From JANQRA01 sp035550735 (lineage in GTDB: Bacteria; Actinomycetota; Acidimicrobiia; Spongiisociales; ZC4RG35), in assembly GCA_035550735.1 (NCBI GenBank), contig DASZOM010000037.1, positions 1 to 50,980 of the forward strand: a stretch of DNA of 50,980 bases, in the 5' to 3' direction. The translations under genes and the position numbers were made by a program. Shown piece by piece: positions 1 through 8,964 of the stretch. Below the pieces are notes generated by a model, which saw only the letters and a list, made by a program, of their open reading frames with translations, was not told the DNA's origin and did no database searches. The stretch's first letter is position 1; every line of letters begins with the position of its first letter.

Positions 1-27
1 TGTGAGCGTCGCTGAGCGGCGCTCACA
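1..27 (-). terminator. GC-rich hairpin downstream of obg
   Basis: Positions 1-12 and 16-27 form a 12-bp stem (one G-U pair) around a TGA loop. It lies 30 nt past the obg stop on the obg strand. There is no U-tract, as is usual for hairpins ending transcripts in high-GC actinobacteria. It probably ends the rplU-rpmA-obg transcript, but the window edge hides what lies beyond. Confidence 0.55.
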
Positions 28-56
28 ACCCTGGGTTTGCCGCGGTTGGGGGCCGG

Positions 57-1307
57 TCACTCCTCCTCGGAGAGATCGGGCTGGAACTCGAAGACGAGGT
101 CGCCGATGCGGACCTCGTCTCCCTCCATGGCACCTGCTGCCACTAGAGCCTCGTCGACGCCGAGACGAGCGAGACGTCGGGCGGCCATGTCGGCTGCCTC
201 GGGAAGGGTGAGGTCGGCGAAGGCAACCGCACGCTCCGCCACCTTTCCCTCCACACGCCAGGCCTCCCCCTCCCGGCTGACAGTGAACGTCTCGCCGAGA
301 GGCCGTTGCAACACGTAGCCCTTCCGCGCCGGGGCCGCCCGCTCCGCCTCCTCGATCAGGTCGGCGATGGCGTGCAACACCTCTGCCACACCGGCCCCGG
401 TCAAGGCGGAGACGGGCATGGCCTCGAGGCTCCGCGCCATCTCGGTGGCGCCGGGCAGGTCGGCCTTGCTCATCACGACCAGCGTTGGCCGGGCGGCCAG
501 TTCGGGCGAGTAGCGCTCGATCTCCCGGCGAAGGACTTCCAATTGCCGAGACGGCGTCTCCATCTGGGTCTCCGCCGGATCGAGCAGGATCACGAGCACA
601 CGGGCCCGTTCGGTGTGACGAAGGAACTCGTGGCCCAACCCCCTGCCCTCAGCGGCTCCCTCGATCAGCCCCGGTATGTCGGCCAGGACGAACTCTCTGC
701 CCTCGAAGCTGACCACGCCCAGGTTGGGCTCCAAGGTCGTGAACGGGTAGTCAGCGATCTTGGGCTTGGCCGCAGAGACCCTCGAGATGAATGTGGACTT
801 CCCCGCATTGGGAAAGCCGATCAACGCGGCGTCGGCGAGAAGCTTCACTTCGAGGGTGAACCACTCCTCCTCCCCGTACTCCCCCTGCTCGGCAAGAGCG
901 GGCGCGCGGTGCGCCGGCCCGACGAAGGCAGCGTTGCCCAGGCCTCCGCGACCGCCCGTCACCGCCACCACCTCCTGGCGATGGTCGACGAGATCGGCGA
1001 CGAGGGTTCCCGAGTCGTTCAGCACCACGGTGCCCAGCGGCACCTGGAGAACGAGATCCTGACCGTCCTTCCCATGACGCAGGTCGCCCTCTCCGTGGGT
1101 GCCGTTGCCGGCGGCGTGATGCGGGTTGCGCTGATAGCGGAGCAGTGACGCAACCGACCGATCGGCACGAAGGATCACCGAGCCACCAGCGCCGCCGTTG
1201 CCTCCCGTCGGCTTGCCCTTGGGACGGCCTTTCGCCCGCGCGAACGCTGCGACCCCGGCACCGCCATTGCCGGCGCGGAGGCTCACCCGAACCCGGTCAA
1301 CGAACAC
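57..1307 (-). CDS. obg: GTPase Obg/CgtA, ribosome assembly
   Basis: Essential GTPase of late 50S assembly and stress control. The 416 aa start with the glycine-rich Obg fold (about residues 1-158), with many GNGGAG-type turns. The G domain follows: G1 GFPNAGKST at 164-172, G3 DIPG at 210-213 inside DIPGLIEGAAEGRGLG, and G4 MSKAD at 279-283. From about 330 to 405 there is an OCT-type C-terminal domain as found in actinobacterial Obg. It sits 15 nt after rpmA, in the widespread order rplU-rpmA-obg, so it is most likely cotranscribed with them. Length and motifs are complete. Confidence 0.97.
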   Translation of the reverse strand: MFVDRVRVSLRAGNGGAGVAAFARAKGRPKGKPTGGNGGAGGSVILRADRSVASLLRYQRNPHHAAGNGTHGEGDLRHGKDGQDLVLQVPLGTVVLNDSGTLVADLVDHRQEVVAVTGGRGGLGNAAFVGPAHRAPALAEQGEYGEEEWFTLEVKLLADAALIGFPNAGKSTFISRVSAAKPKIADYPFTTLEPNLGVVSFEGREFVLADIPGLIEGAAEGRGLGHEFLRHTERARVLVILLDPAETQMETPSRQLEVLRREIERYSPELAARPTLVVMSKADLPGATEMARSLEAMPVSALTGAGVAEVLHAIADLIEEAERAAPARKGYVLQRPLGETFTVSREGEAWRVEGKVAERAVAFADLTLPEAADMAARRLARLGVDEALVAAGAMEGDEVRIGDLVFEFQPDLSEEE

Positions 1308-1322
1308 GACCGGCAGGAAGGG

Positions 1323-1574
1323 CTATTCGCCGATTACGGAGACGAGGCGACGGTTGTTGCGGACCCCGTACTGAACGGTGCCAGAGGCCGTGGCGAAGAG
1401 CGTGTCGTCGCCTCCCTTGGAGACGTTCTCACCGGGATGGATCCGGGTGCCGCGCTGACGGACGATGATCGTCCCCGCGTTGACGAACTCGCCATCGAAG
1501 ACCTTGGGCCCGAGTCGCTTCGCCGCCGAATCGCGGCCGTTCTTGGAGGACCCGCCTGCTTTTGTCTTGGACAC
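1323..1574 (-). CDS. rpmA: 50S ribosomal protein L27
   Basis: Protein of the large subunit near the peptidyl transferase centre. The 83 aa carry the family core GGSSKNGRDSAAKRLGPKVF and a basic N-terminal tail. There is no Firmicutes-type cleavable N-terminal extension: the protein begins directly at MSKTKAGG. It starts 3 nt after the rplU stop and is followed by obg, so it is the middle gene of a three-gene operon. Confidence 0.97.
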   Translation of the reverse strand: MSKTKAGGSSKNGRDSAAKRLGPKVFDGEFVNAGTIIVRQRGTRIHPGENVSKGGDDTLFATASGTVQYGVRNNRRLVSVIGE

Positions 1575-1577
1575 TTC

Positions 1578-1946
1578 TTACTCCTCCTCGGTCTCGTCCG
1601 CCGCCTTCTTGGCGGGCGCTTTCTTCTTGGCGGCCGCAGGCAGCTTGATCCCGGTTATCTCGATGCGGGTGTACTTCTGACGGTGACCCTGACGACGGCG
1701 ATAGCCGGACTTGTTCTTGTACTTGAAGATGTCGATCTTGTCCCCGGCCGACTCGCCGAGGACCTTGGCGGTAACCGACGCCTTGGCCAGCGCGGCGCGG
1801 TCGGAGACCGCGTTCCCCTTGTCGTCCACGACCAAGAGAGGCGAGAAGGTCAGCTTCTCGTCGTCGGACTTGACACGCTCGATCTCGATGATGTCGCCCG
1901 ACTTGACCTTGGCTTGCTTGCCACCCGCTCGAATGATGGCGTACAT
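1578..1946 (-). CDS. rplU: 50S ribosomal protein L21
   Basis: Large-subunit protein that binds 23S rRNA. The 122 aa begin MYAIIRAGGKQAKV, the usual L21 start, and include the conserved KNKSGYRRRQGHRQKYTRI segment near residue 80-98. The last 20 or so residues are an extra Ala/Lys tail ending in acidic residues, a common actinobacterial extension that is probably disordered. A good Shine-Dalgarno (AGAGAGG) precedes the ATG. First gene of rplU-rpmA-obg. Confidence 0.97.
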   Translation of the reverse strand: MYAIIRAGGKQAKVKSGDIIEIERVKSDDEKLTFSPLLVVDDKGNAVSDRAALAKASVTAKVLGESAGDKIDIFKYKNKSGYRRRQGHRQKYTRIEITGIKLPAAAKKKAPAKKAADETEEE

Positions 1947-1980
1947 GGTGGACCTCTCTGAAGTGGGGAATCCGGGAGAA

Positions 1981-2009
1981 ATGGTACCTACTCGCCGCGA
2001 CTCGGCAAA
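1981..2009 (-). promoter_or_regulatory. Candidate promoter for rplU-rpmA-obg
   Basis: Read on the minus strand, TTTGCC (2004-2009) and TACCAT (1981-1986) are 17 nt apart, giving 3/6 and 4/6 matches to a housekeeping sigma promoter. They lie in the only gap upstream of rplU, just after the hairpin that ends the rne gene. The implied 5' UTR is about 30 nt. Weak by sequence, supported mainly by position. Confidence 0.4.
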
Positions 2010-2024
2010 GCCGTCAGCGACGGC
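2010..2024 (-). terminator. Hairpin after the RNase E/G gene
   Basis: GCCGTC and GACGGC pair around a 3-nt loop immediately after the stop codon of the RNase E/G gene, followed by TTT on that strand. A short 6-bp stem placed where a terminator would be expected, ahead of the rplU promoter region. Confidence 0.45.
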
Positions 2025-3587
2025 TCATGCCTCGATCTCGGCGGCGGCGGCCTCGGCCGGGGTCGGGGTCGTGCTGAAGCTCTCCTCGATGATGATGCCC
2101 CGCCCCGAGCAGTGCTCGCAGCGACGGGAGAACTGCTCCAGGAGACCGGCGGAGACGTTCTTCCTCGTCATCTCGACCAGACCGAGGTGGGACACGTCGA
2201 AGACCTGGGTGCGGGTCTTGTCCTTCGCCAGGGTCTCCTTGAGGCGGCGGAGCACCTTCTGCTGGTTCTCGATCGACTCCATGTCGATGAAGTCGATGAC
2301 GATGATCCCGCCGATGTCACGCAGACGCAGCTGACGCCCGATCTCCTCCGCAGCCTCCATGTTGTTCTGCAGGACGGTGTCCTCGAGTGTGCTGGAGCCC
2401 ACGAACTTGCCAGTGTTCACGTCGATCACCGTCAGCGCCTCGGTGCGATCGATCACGAGGTGTCCGCCAGAGGGCAGGAACACCTTGCGGTCGAGTGCCT
2501 TCTTCAGCTGGTCGTCGACGTGGTAACGGTCGAAGAGAGGGATCTCGTCGGAGTACAGCTGCACCTTGCTCACCAGATCGGGCGCGGTCGCCTGCAGATA
2601 CTGGATGACGGTGTCGTACGACCTCTGGTCGTCGATGAGGAGCTTGCGGAAGTCGGCGGTGAAGTGCTCGCGGATCACCTTGATCAACAGCTCCGGCTCC
2701 TCGTGAATGAGACTCGGCGCCTGGCCGTTCTCCGCCTGCTCCTTGATGGCGGCCCACTGCTTGGTGAGTCTGGAGATGTCGGCTGCGATCTCCTCCGGCG
2801 ATGCGTGGAGGGCGGCGGTCCTGACGATGACCCCGTATCCGTCGGGGCGTACCATGTTGATCACGTCGCGGAGCCGGTTGCGATCCCCGTCGGGCAGCCG
2901 CCTGCTGATCCCGACACTGTCCGAATCGGGCACGAGCACCAGATAACGCCCGGGCAGGGAAGGCACTCCGGTGAGACGCGCCCCCTTGGCGCCCATGGCG
3001 TCCTTGGTCACCTGGACCAGCACCTTGTCGCCCTCTTTGAGGACATCCTCGATGCGCTTGCCGTTTCGCCCGCCGTTGCGTCGGGTGCCCGTCGCCACAT
3101 CGGAGGCATAGAGCACACCGTTCTTGGAGGCGCCGAAGTCGAGGAAGGCCGCCTCCATGCCGGGCAGGACGTTTCGGGCCACGGCGAGATAGATGTTGCC
3201 GGCAACCGAGTTGCTGTCGTCCTTGGCCACGTAGTGCTCGACCAGGACCGGGCCCTCGAGGATGACGATCTGGGTCTGTGAGCTGGTGGCGCTGACCAGC
3301 ATCTGTTTCCGCGCCGATTCTGTGGGGACGATGATCTCGTCCTCTACCGGACGTCTGGAACGTGTCCGGGAGGTGTCGATCCCGTTGCGTGATTTCGTCG
3401 AGGAGCCCTGCTTCTCGCGCTTCCCCGATCGCTGCCTGTCTTGTCTCTGTGGTGTCGGTGTCGGGGCAGCGACCCGCCGAACCTCGACCTTCTGGCCTTT
3501 GACCTTGACCGTCTTCAATTCCTCGACGGTCCCGCCCGCGGATGACTTGCGGACGATCTCTGGGCCCTTCCTACGGAATAGAGCCAT
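2025..3587 (-). CDS. rne: Ribonuclease E/G family endoribonuclease
   Basis: Single-strand-specific endonuclease for rRNA processing and mRNA decay. The 520 aa start with a basic, low-complexity tail (residues 1-90), then an S1-like domain (LVEHYVAKDDSNSVAGNIYLA, GMEAAFLDFG). The catalytic DNase-I-like part contains VIDVNTGKFVG and the later IVIDFIDM, which carry the metal-binding aspartates of the family. Near the C-terminus CEHCSGRG is the zinc-link cysteine pair used for dimerisation. It is short, with no long C-terminal scaffold. A clear SD (AGAGGAG) lies 10 nt before the ATG. Whether to call it rne or rng cannot be settled from the sequence. Confidence 0.93.
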   Translation of the reverse strand: MALFRRKGPEIVRKSSAGGTVEELKTVKVKGQKVEVRRVAAPTPTPQRQDRQRSGKREKQGSSTKSRNGIDTSRTRSRRPVEDEIIVPTESARKQMLVSATSSQTQIVILEGPVLVEHYVAKDDSNSVAGNIYLAVARNVLPGMEAAFLDFGASKNGVLYASDVATGTRRNGGRNGKRIEDVLKEGDKVLVQVTKDAMGAKGARLTGVPSLPGRYLVLVPDSDSVGISRRLPDGDRNRLRDVINMVRPDGYGVIVRTAALHASPEEIAADISRLTKQWAAIKEQAENGQAPSLIHEEPELLIKVIREHFTADFRKLLIDDQRSYDTVIQYLQATAPDLVSKVQLYSDEIPLFDRYHVDDQLKKALDRKVFLPSGGHLVIDRTEALTVIDVNTGKFVGSSTLEDTVLQNNMEAAEEIGRQLRLRDIGGIIVIDFIDMESIENQQKVLRRLKETLAKDKTRTQVFDVSHLGLVEMTRKNVSAGLLEQFSRRCEHCSGRGIIIEESFSTTPTPAEAAAAEIEA

Positions 3588-3755
3588 TTGTTGTCACTCC
3601 TCTGAACATGTGTAGGCCGCAGCTCCCATTTCCTGGTGGGCGCGCACGACCCGGAAAGAGTCGAAAACGAGAGACGCCGAGATGAGAAGCCCATGGCGTT
3701 TCTCGACCGCTCACAGGGTAGCAGGACCCGGCGCCCAAACCTAGTGGCGGGTCGC

Positions 3756-4346
3756 TCAGCTCTCCGACAGCCCCAGAGAGGGCTGCTCCGGCTCGGACGG
3801 GTCGTAGCACATCCGGCATCTCGCCTCATAGGCGTCCTGGGCTCCGAGGACCACCAGATCGTCGGACTGCACGATCCTCTGCGTGTAGAGGGCGGGACCT
3901 CCACAGCGGTGACACACCGCCAGCATCTTGGTGACGTACTCGGCGCGGTCGCACAGCGAGGGGATCGGCTCGAAGGGGCGGCGCAGGTAGTCGGTGTCCA
4001 GGCCGGCGACGATCACCTGCTTGCCGGTGGCGGCCAGGTTGTCGACGACGTCGACCAGACCGTCGTCGAAGAACTGGCCCTCATCGATCCCGATCACCCT
4101 GGTCCGGATGTTGATCGCCCGCACCAGATCGGTCGAGTCGTTGACCGGCTCGGCCTCGACGCTCCACGCCGAGTGCGAGACCACAGCGGTCTCGGCGAAC
4201 CGGTCGTCGAGTTGCGGTTTGAACACCTGAACCGGGATCCGGGCGATCTGTGATCGGGTGACCCGGCGGATCAACTCCTCGCTCTTCCCGCTGAACATAG
4301 GCCCGCAGATGACCTCGACCCACCCGTCGTCGTTCCTGCGGTACAT
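3756..4346 (-). CDS. tdk: Thymidine kinase
   Basis: Phosphorylates thymidine with ATP in the nucleotide salvage pathway. The 196 aa have the P-loop GPMFSGKS at residues 15-22, the Walker-B-like DEGQFF near 96-101, and two zinc-binding pairs (CHRCGG and CRMC) in the C-terminal lasso region. This is the type II (bacterial/human TK1-like) enzyme at normal length. It lies between the RNase E/G gene and the end of the rod-shape operon, separated from the latter by a hairpin. Confidence 0.95.
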   Translation of the reverse strand: MYRRNDDGWVEVICGPMFSGKSEELIRRVTRSQIARIPVQVFKPQLDDRFAETAVVSHSAWSVEAEPVNDSTDLVRAINIRTRVIGIDEGQFFDDGLVDVVDNLAATGKQVIVAGLDTDYLRRPFEPIPSLCDRAEYVTKMLAVCHRCGGPALYTQRIVQSDDLVVLGAQDAYEARCRMCYDPSEPEQPSLGLSES

Positions 4347-4350
4347 GAGC

Positions 4351-4372
4351 CGACGAGCCTAAAGGCTCATCG
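4351..4372 (-). terminator. Hairpin after rodA
   Basis: A 9-bp stem (4351-4359 with 4364-4372, one G-U pair) encloses a 4-nt loop. It lies in the 46-nt gap between the rodA stop and the tdk start and probably ends the mreBCD-mrdA-rodA transcript. Confidence 0.5.
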
Positions 4373-4392
4373 CCGTACTCGGTACCCAGCGA

Positions 4393-5556
4393 TCAGGTCA
4401 GCTGGTTCTCGCCCGGGACCGGCGTGCGGAGCAGCCATACCGAGTTGGCGATCCCGAGGGAGAGGCTCATCGCCATGAAGAAGGAACCTCCTTGGCTGAG
4501 GAATGGGAGGGGCAGGCCGGTGATGGGCATGATCCCCACAGTCATCCCGATGTTGACGACGACGTGGAAGACGATCATCGCCGCGATCCCGACCGAGATC
4601 ATCGCGCCGAAGCGGTCACGGGCGTTGGCGGCGATCACCAGCAGCCTCCAGATGATCACCGCGAAGGCGAGGAGCACGAGGACTCCCCCGACCAGACCGA
4701 ACTGCTCGGCGACCGCGGTGAAGATGAAGTCGGTCTCCTGCTCGGGGACGTACTGGAACGCGGTGAAGGAGTCGGCGGCGAACAGACCCTTGCCGAACAA
4801 CTGACCGGACCCGATGGCGCTCTTCGATTGGGCGAGTTGATATCCGATGCCCTGCGGGTCGATGTCCGGGTTGACCAGGATCCTGATCCGGTTCATCTGG
4901 TACTCACTGAGCAGGTCGAATCTGAGCACGGCGACCACACCGGCGATCGTCACCGCGCTGACCGTCAGCATCTGCCGCCAGGTTCCACCCGCCATGAAGA
5001 TCATCACGAAGAAGATGAACCCGAAGACGAGCGCGGTGCCCAGGTCGGGCTCGCGCAGGATGAGATAGCCCGGAATCGCCACCAGGAGGATGGCCCTGGC
5101 CAGCCTGGACCAGGTCAGCACCCGGGGGCCGATCAGCTCGTCCCTTGGCGCCGGTGGGGCCAAAAGGGTGGCCATGGCGATGATCACCACCACCTTGGCG
5201 AACTCGGCGGGTTGGAGGTTGAAGAACCCGAGCGGGATCCAGCGGTGGACCTCCTTGACCGGATCGAAGAAGAACACGGCGACGAGGAGGACCAAGACGA
5301 CAGTCGAAGCGATGGGCACGATGCTGCGGTACTCCCGATAGTCGATGTTCGACGCCACCGCGAAGATGAGCAGCCCGGCGGTGACGAAGATCATCTGCCG
5401 CTCCATCGAGAACGTGCCGCTGTCCCGTGTCGCCGAGTAGATCATCAAGAGGCCGAACCCGGAGAGAAGGAGCATCGTCGCCACCATGATCCAGTCGGTC
5501 CGGTTGTTCCTCCGGACCACGGCCACCTCGCGGATGCGGTTGATCACGGCTGTCAT
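4393..5556 (-). CDS. rodA: RodA, SEDS peptidoglycan polymerase
   Basis: Membrane glycosyltransferase that polymerises lipid II during cell elongation, together with PBP2. The 387 aa have about ten hydrophobic segments and SEDS signatures such as HRWIPLGFFNLQPAEFAK, LREPDLGTAL and the C-terminal GLPLPFLSQGGS. The start is the ATG whose A is the last base of the upstream mrdA stop (TGATG, 1-nt overlap). A longer reading upstream would be arginine-rich and would overlap mrdA, so it is rejected. Last gene of the elongasome operon. Confidence 0.95.
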   Translation of the reverse strand: MTAVINRIREVAVVRRNNRTDWIMVATMLLLSGFGLLMIYSATRDSGTFSMERQMIFVTAGLLIFAVASNIDYREYRSIVPIASTVVLVLLVAVFFFDPVKEVHRWIPLGFFNLQPAEFAKVVVIIAMATLLAPPAPRDELIGPRVLTWSRLARAILLVAIPGYLILREPDLGTALVFGFIFFVMIFMAGGTWRQMLTVSAVTIAGVVAVLRFDLLSEYQMNRIRILVNPDIDPQGIGYQLAQSKSAIGSGQLFGKGLFAADSFTAFQYVPEQETDFIFTAVAEQFGLVGGVLVLLAFAVIIWRLLVIAANARDRFGAMISVGIAAMIVFHVVVNIGMTVGIMPITGLPLPFLSQGGSFFMAMSLSLGIANSVWLLRTPVPGENQLT

Positions 5557-7523
5557 CAGTCGGCCTCGTCTCCGGCGGTGATCGGCCCCGGCTCGTTGCC
5601 CATCAGGTACTGGAGGATGTGCCGCGCCACGGGGGCTGCGATGGCGCCTCCGGAGCCGCCCTCGTCGATGACCACGGCCACGACGTACTGCGGGTTGTCG
5701 ATCGGCGCCACGCCGATGAACCACGCGGTGTTGTCCTTGGTTCGTGCAGTCTGGCTCGTGCCCGTCTTCCCGCCCACCAACTCGAGCCCGGGCCCGAACT
5801 CGGCGAATGCGGACGCTGCGGTGCCCGAGGTGACCACACGATTGAGGTCCTCGAGCAGCTGGGTCCGGGTGCTCTCCGATATATCCACGGTGTCGACGAG
5901 CGGTGAGGTGACCTCCTCGATCACGTCCCCTTCGGGGGCCACGATGCGGTCGACGACACGTGGCTCCAACACCCGGCCACCGTTGGCGAGGATGGAGTAG
6001 GAGACGGCGGCCTGCAGCGGGGTGGCGGTGAATGCCCCCTGACCGATGGCAAAGTCCATCAGGTCACCACCGAAGAACGGGCTGGCGAGCTCGGGGTTGA
6101 GACGGGAAGGCTCGAGCCTCGGCTGCTCGTCCGGATGCTCCCGCTGGTAGTCGGCCCACTCCTCGAAGAGCTGACGAGTTGGGACGATGCCTGCCGCCTC
6201 GTTGGCCAGGTCGATCCCGGTCTCATGGCCGTAACCGAGGCTAACCGCCCAATCCTGGATCACGTTCTCGCCAACGGTCTCCCGGTTGAGCCAGGTCCCC
6301 AGCCCCACCGACCAGAAGAACTTGTTGCACGAGTTCTCCAAAGCACCGTGCAGGTCGAGCACGCCCAACTCGCGCGGGTAGTACCAGTCCTTCTTCTCCT
6401 GCGCCGAGCCGTCGTTCAGAGGGAAAGTGAACAAGCCGTCGCAGTCGACCGTCCGGGACTCGGGGTCGATCCCCTCCACGTCCGAGGGCAACGGCAGGTT
6501 CTCCTCGAGGAAGGCCGTGTAGGTGATCGCCTTGAAGGTCGAGCCCGGCGGGTACAAGCCGCTCACCGCCAGGTTGTTGAATGCGAACGACTCGTTGAGG
6601 GCGGCGAAGGTCTCGGTGTCGATCCCGGTCACGAACACCTGGGGGTCGAAGTCGGGAACCGAGGCGAGAGCGAGCACCTCGAACGTGTTCGGGTCGAGGA
6701 CGACCGCCGCCGCCCTGGTGGTCTCGTTGAAGACTTCCTCCCCGTCGGCTCGGGCGATGTCCTTGACCTCGTTGGACAGGGTGATCCCCTCGGCCAGGGC
6801 CAGCTCCACCACCGTCTGCAGCTCGGAGTCCAGGGTGAGGACTATCGAGTCACCCGGCACCGGGGGCACCGGCTGGCTCTGCTCGAGCATCTCGCCACGG
6901 AGGACCCGGTAATCCTGCCTCCCGGAGACCCCCTGGAGGACGTCGTCGTAGAACGCCTCAACCCCCAGCTTGCCGATGCGTATCGAAGGGTCGAGCTCGT
7001 CGCGGGCATCCAGGTCCGCCTGATCGGGGAGCCCGAGGTGCCCGATCACATGAGCCATCGTGTCCCCGACGAGATAGACCCTCTCGGGGACCTTGACGAT
7101 CTCGACGCCCGGCAGCGAGCTGAGCTGCTCGCTGATCTGGGAGGCGAGCTCTTTGTCGACCGTTGCCACCTGGAATCGACCGTTGATGCCGGCCTCCTCG
7201 TAAGCCGCGGTGAGAACTGCCGAATCGAGGCCGAGGATCGAGGAGAGCCGCTGGATCAGGGTCTCCTGAGCCTCCGGCTGGACGAAGGTGCGGTCGATGA
7301 ACACCGCAGGCACGAGCCGGCTCGTCACCAAGAGGTTGCCGTTTCGGTCGTATATCTCGCCCCGCGATGCGTGTGTGGTCTTGGTCAGCCAAGCCTGCTC
7401 CTCAGCGGCACGGGCGATCGCCGGGCCCTGCGCTACCTGCATGAACCAGAGCCGAAGCCCGATCACCGACAGCATCACGATGAAGACCATGCCCAGGATG
7501 GAGAGGCGAACCGCGAACTTCAT
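5556..7523 (-). CDS. mrdA: Penicillin-binding protein 2 (elongasome transpeptidase)
   Basis: Class B PBP that cross-links peptidoglycan along the side wall, partner of RodA. The 655 aa start with a membrane anchor (about residues 5-25), then a PBP dimerisation domain (RGEIYDRNGNLLV). The transpeptidase domain has the active-site STFK with Ser328, SCN near 420, and KTGTS with Lys586. The start is the ATG that overlaps the mreD stop by 4 nt (ATGA); an upstream extension would run through mreD. Gene order mreB-mreC-mreD-mrdA-rodA gives the role. Complete. Confidence 0.95.
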   Translation of the reverse strand: MKFAVRLSILGMVFIVMLSVIGLRLWFMQVAQGPAIARAAEEQAWLTKTTHASRGEIYDRNGNLLVTSRLVPAVFIDRTFVQPEAQETLIQRLSSILGLDSAVLTAAYEEAGINGRFQVATVDKELASQISEQLSSLPGVEIVKVPERVYLVGDTMAHVIGHLGLPDQADLDARDELDPSIRIGKLGVEAFYDDVLQGVSGRQDYRVLRGEMLEQSQPVPPVPGDSIVLTLDSELQTVVELALAEGITLSNEVKDIARADGEEVFNETTRAAAVVLDPNTFEVLALASVPDFDPQVFVTGIDTETFAALNESFAFNNLAVSGLYPPGSTFKAITYTAFLEENLPLPSDVEGIDPESRTVDCDGLFTFPLNDGSAQEKKDWYYPRELGVLDLHGALENSCNKFFWSVGLGTWLNRETVGENVIQDWAVSLGYGHETGIDLANEAAGIVPTRQLFEEWADYQREHPDEQPRLEPSRLNPELASPFFGGDLMDFAIGQGAFTATPLQAAVSYSILANGGRVLEPRVVDRIVAPEGDVIEEVTSPLVDTVDISESTRTQLLEDLNRVVTSGTAASAFAEFGPGLELVGGKTGTSQTARTKDNTAWFIGVAPIDNPQYVVAVVIDEGGSGGAIAAPVARHILQYLMGNEPGPITAGDEAD

Positions 7524-8023
7524 GCGTATCTGAAGGCAGTCGGGTCGCGGTCGATCATCCGAACCACGATCGGGGCGAAGATCCAGCTGAGGACCAGGTT
7601 GGCCAGCGGCACGAGGATGAGGAGATCGACCACCCCGTCGCCGAGCAGGACGGTCTGGCCGAACAGGGTGCCGATCAGGAGGAGGAGGACCACACCGCCG
7701 AAGGTGAGCATGCCGGCCCACAGCGCGGTGATGATCCTGCCGATGTCGGCTCGCTCTCGGGTGCGGAAGGCCAGATACACGACGACGGTGAACACGATCG
7801 CCCGCAGGCCCAGCACCGAGGAGCCGAGGAGGTCGACGGCGAGCCCGGCGAGGAAGCCGATGGCGAGTACGGCCTCCGAGCGCAGCCTGGTGAGGGAGAG
7901 CAGGATCACGACCAGCATGACGAGGTCGGGTACGAACACCTCGGTCTGGCTGAAGAGCGTGGTCTGGACGACGACTGCCACGAGCAGCAGGATCGTGATG
8001 AGCGCCATGGTCCGGAGCCGCAT
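7520..8023 (-). CDS. mreD: Rod shape-determining protein MreD
   Basis: Small integral membrane subunit of the elongasome. The 167 aa consist of about five hydrophobic helices and end with a short charged tail. Sequence conservation in MreD is low, so the call rests on size, hydrophobic pattern (LRTMALITILLLVAVVVQTTLF at the start) and its place between mreC and mrdA. Start overlaps the mreC stop by 1 nt and the stop overlaps mrdA by 4 nt, pointing to translational coupling. Confidence 0.88.
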   Translation of the reverse strand: MRLRTMALITILLLVAVVVQTTLFSQTEVFVPDLVMLVVILLSLTRLRSEAVLAIGFLAGLAVDLLGSSVLGLRAIVFTVVVYLAFRTRERADIGRIITALWAGMLTFGGVVLLLLIGTLFGQTVLLGDGVVDLLILVPLANLVLSWIFAPIVVRMIDRDPTAFRYA

Positions 8024-8943
8024 CAGCCGTCGGCTCCCGAAGTCGTGGTCGACCCCGACGTGGTCGACGTGGTGGTGGTCGAGTCGGTCGCCTGCTCGTC
8101 GGTGGCAGCCGCGATCGGGTCGGGCGGCCAGGCGAGCACCACGACCACCCGAAGCGTGTCAGGGATGGAGAAGGGCATGACCGTGGTGCTGACCAGATCG
8201 TCGACCGTGGGAGCGGCGTCGGCCATCACCTCGCCGACCGGGTAACCGGAGGGGAATCTGATCGATGCCGACGACGTGACGACCCGATCGCCGATCAGGA
8301 CTGGCTCCCGGGCGTCGAGGATCTCGAGACGCATCTCGTCGGTCCCGATCTGGGGGATGAGTGTGCCCACCTGGGTCCCGACGGTGACTGCCACGTTGTC
8401 CGGGCCGGCGGTGATCGGGACCACGATGGCCGTCCCGCTGGTCGCCTGCTGCACGGTGCCGACCACATAGCCACTGGTGTCGATCACGGGTTGTCCCACC
8501 GCGATGCCCTGGTCGGTGCCCTTGTCGATCCGCAGACCCCGGTCGAAGGCGTCTGCCCGCCCGATCACCTGGGCGACGGTGCGATCCAGGGCGGTCCCGG
8601 TGGACTCCAGGTCGTAGAACTCCTCGTAGAACTCGAGACGAGCCAGGTCGTCACTCATTGCGATCACCGCCGCCTCGGCCTCGGCGAGATCCTCAGCCAG
8701 CTGTCGATTCTGCTCGCGGAGCGTGGCGATGTTGGAGAGCGATTCGATGGCGTCCAGCACCGGGTTGACCACGAAGGCAGCAGCCTTCTGCATGGGTGCC
8801 ACGAGTGTCTGTGTCCCGGTCCGCAGCACGGAGGTGACGCCAGCACCCTCCGACCTGACGTCGAAGGTCATGAGCAGCAGCCCGAGCACGAGAAGCGTTA
8901 TGAGTGTGGGTACTGTCCGATCGCCAGGCTGCCGGCTCAGCAT
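8023..8943 (-). CDS. mreC: Rod shape-determining protein MreC
   Basis: Elongasome protein that activates PBP2. The 306 aa have one N-terminal membrane helix (about 13-27), a coiled coil (about 65-105, NIATLREQNRQLAEDLAEAEA), and the beta-barrel domain with AQVIGRADAFDRGLRIDKGTDQGI. The C-terminal 30 residues are Ser/Thr-rich low complexity. It lies 21 nt downstream of mreB. Confidence 0.94.
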   Translation of the reverse strand: MLSRQPGDRTVPTLITLLVLGLLLMTFDVRSEGAGVTSVLRTGTQTLVAPMQKAAAFVVNPVLDAIESLSNIATLREQNRQLAEDLAEAEAAVIAMSDDLARLEFYEEFYDLESTGTALDRTVAQVIGRADAFDRGLRIDKGTDQGIAVGQPVIDTSGYVVGTVQQATSGTAIVVPITAGPDNVAVTVGTQVGTLIPQIGTDEMRLEILDAREPVLIGDRVVTSSASIRFPSGYPVGEVMADAAPTVDDLVSTTVMPFSIPDTLRVVVVLAWPPDPIAAATDEQATDSTTTTSTTSGSTTTSGADG

Positions 8944-8964
8944 CGCGTCAGACGGGGTAGGGAT

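Noticed and set aside
4492..6000. Plus-strand open frame of about 500 codons opposite rodA
   Set aside because: Low-complexity His/Asp/Glu-rich shadow of the rodA and mrdA codons; no SD and no recognisable domain.
6135..8180. Long plus-strand open frame opposite mrdA, mreD and mreC
   Set aside because: It is antisense to well-supported genes, rich in Arg/Pro/Gly/His with no domain, and stays open only because of high third-position GC.
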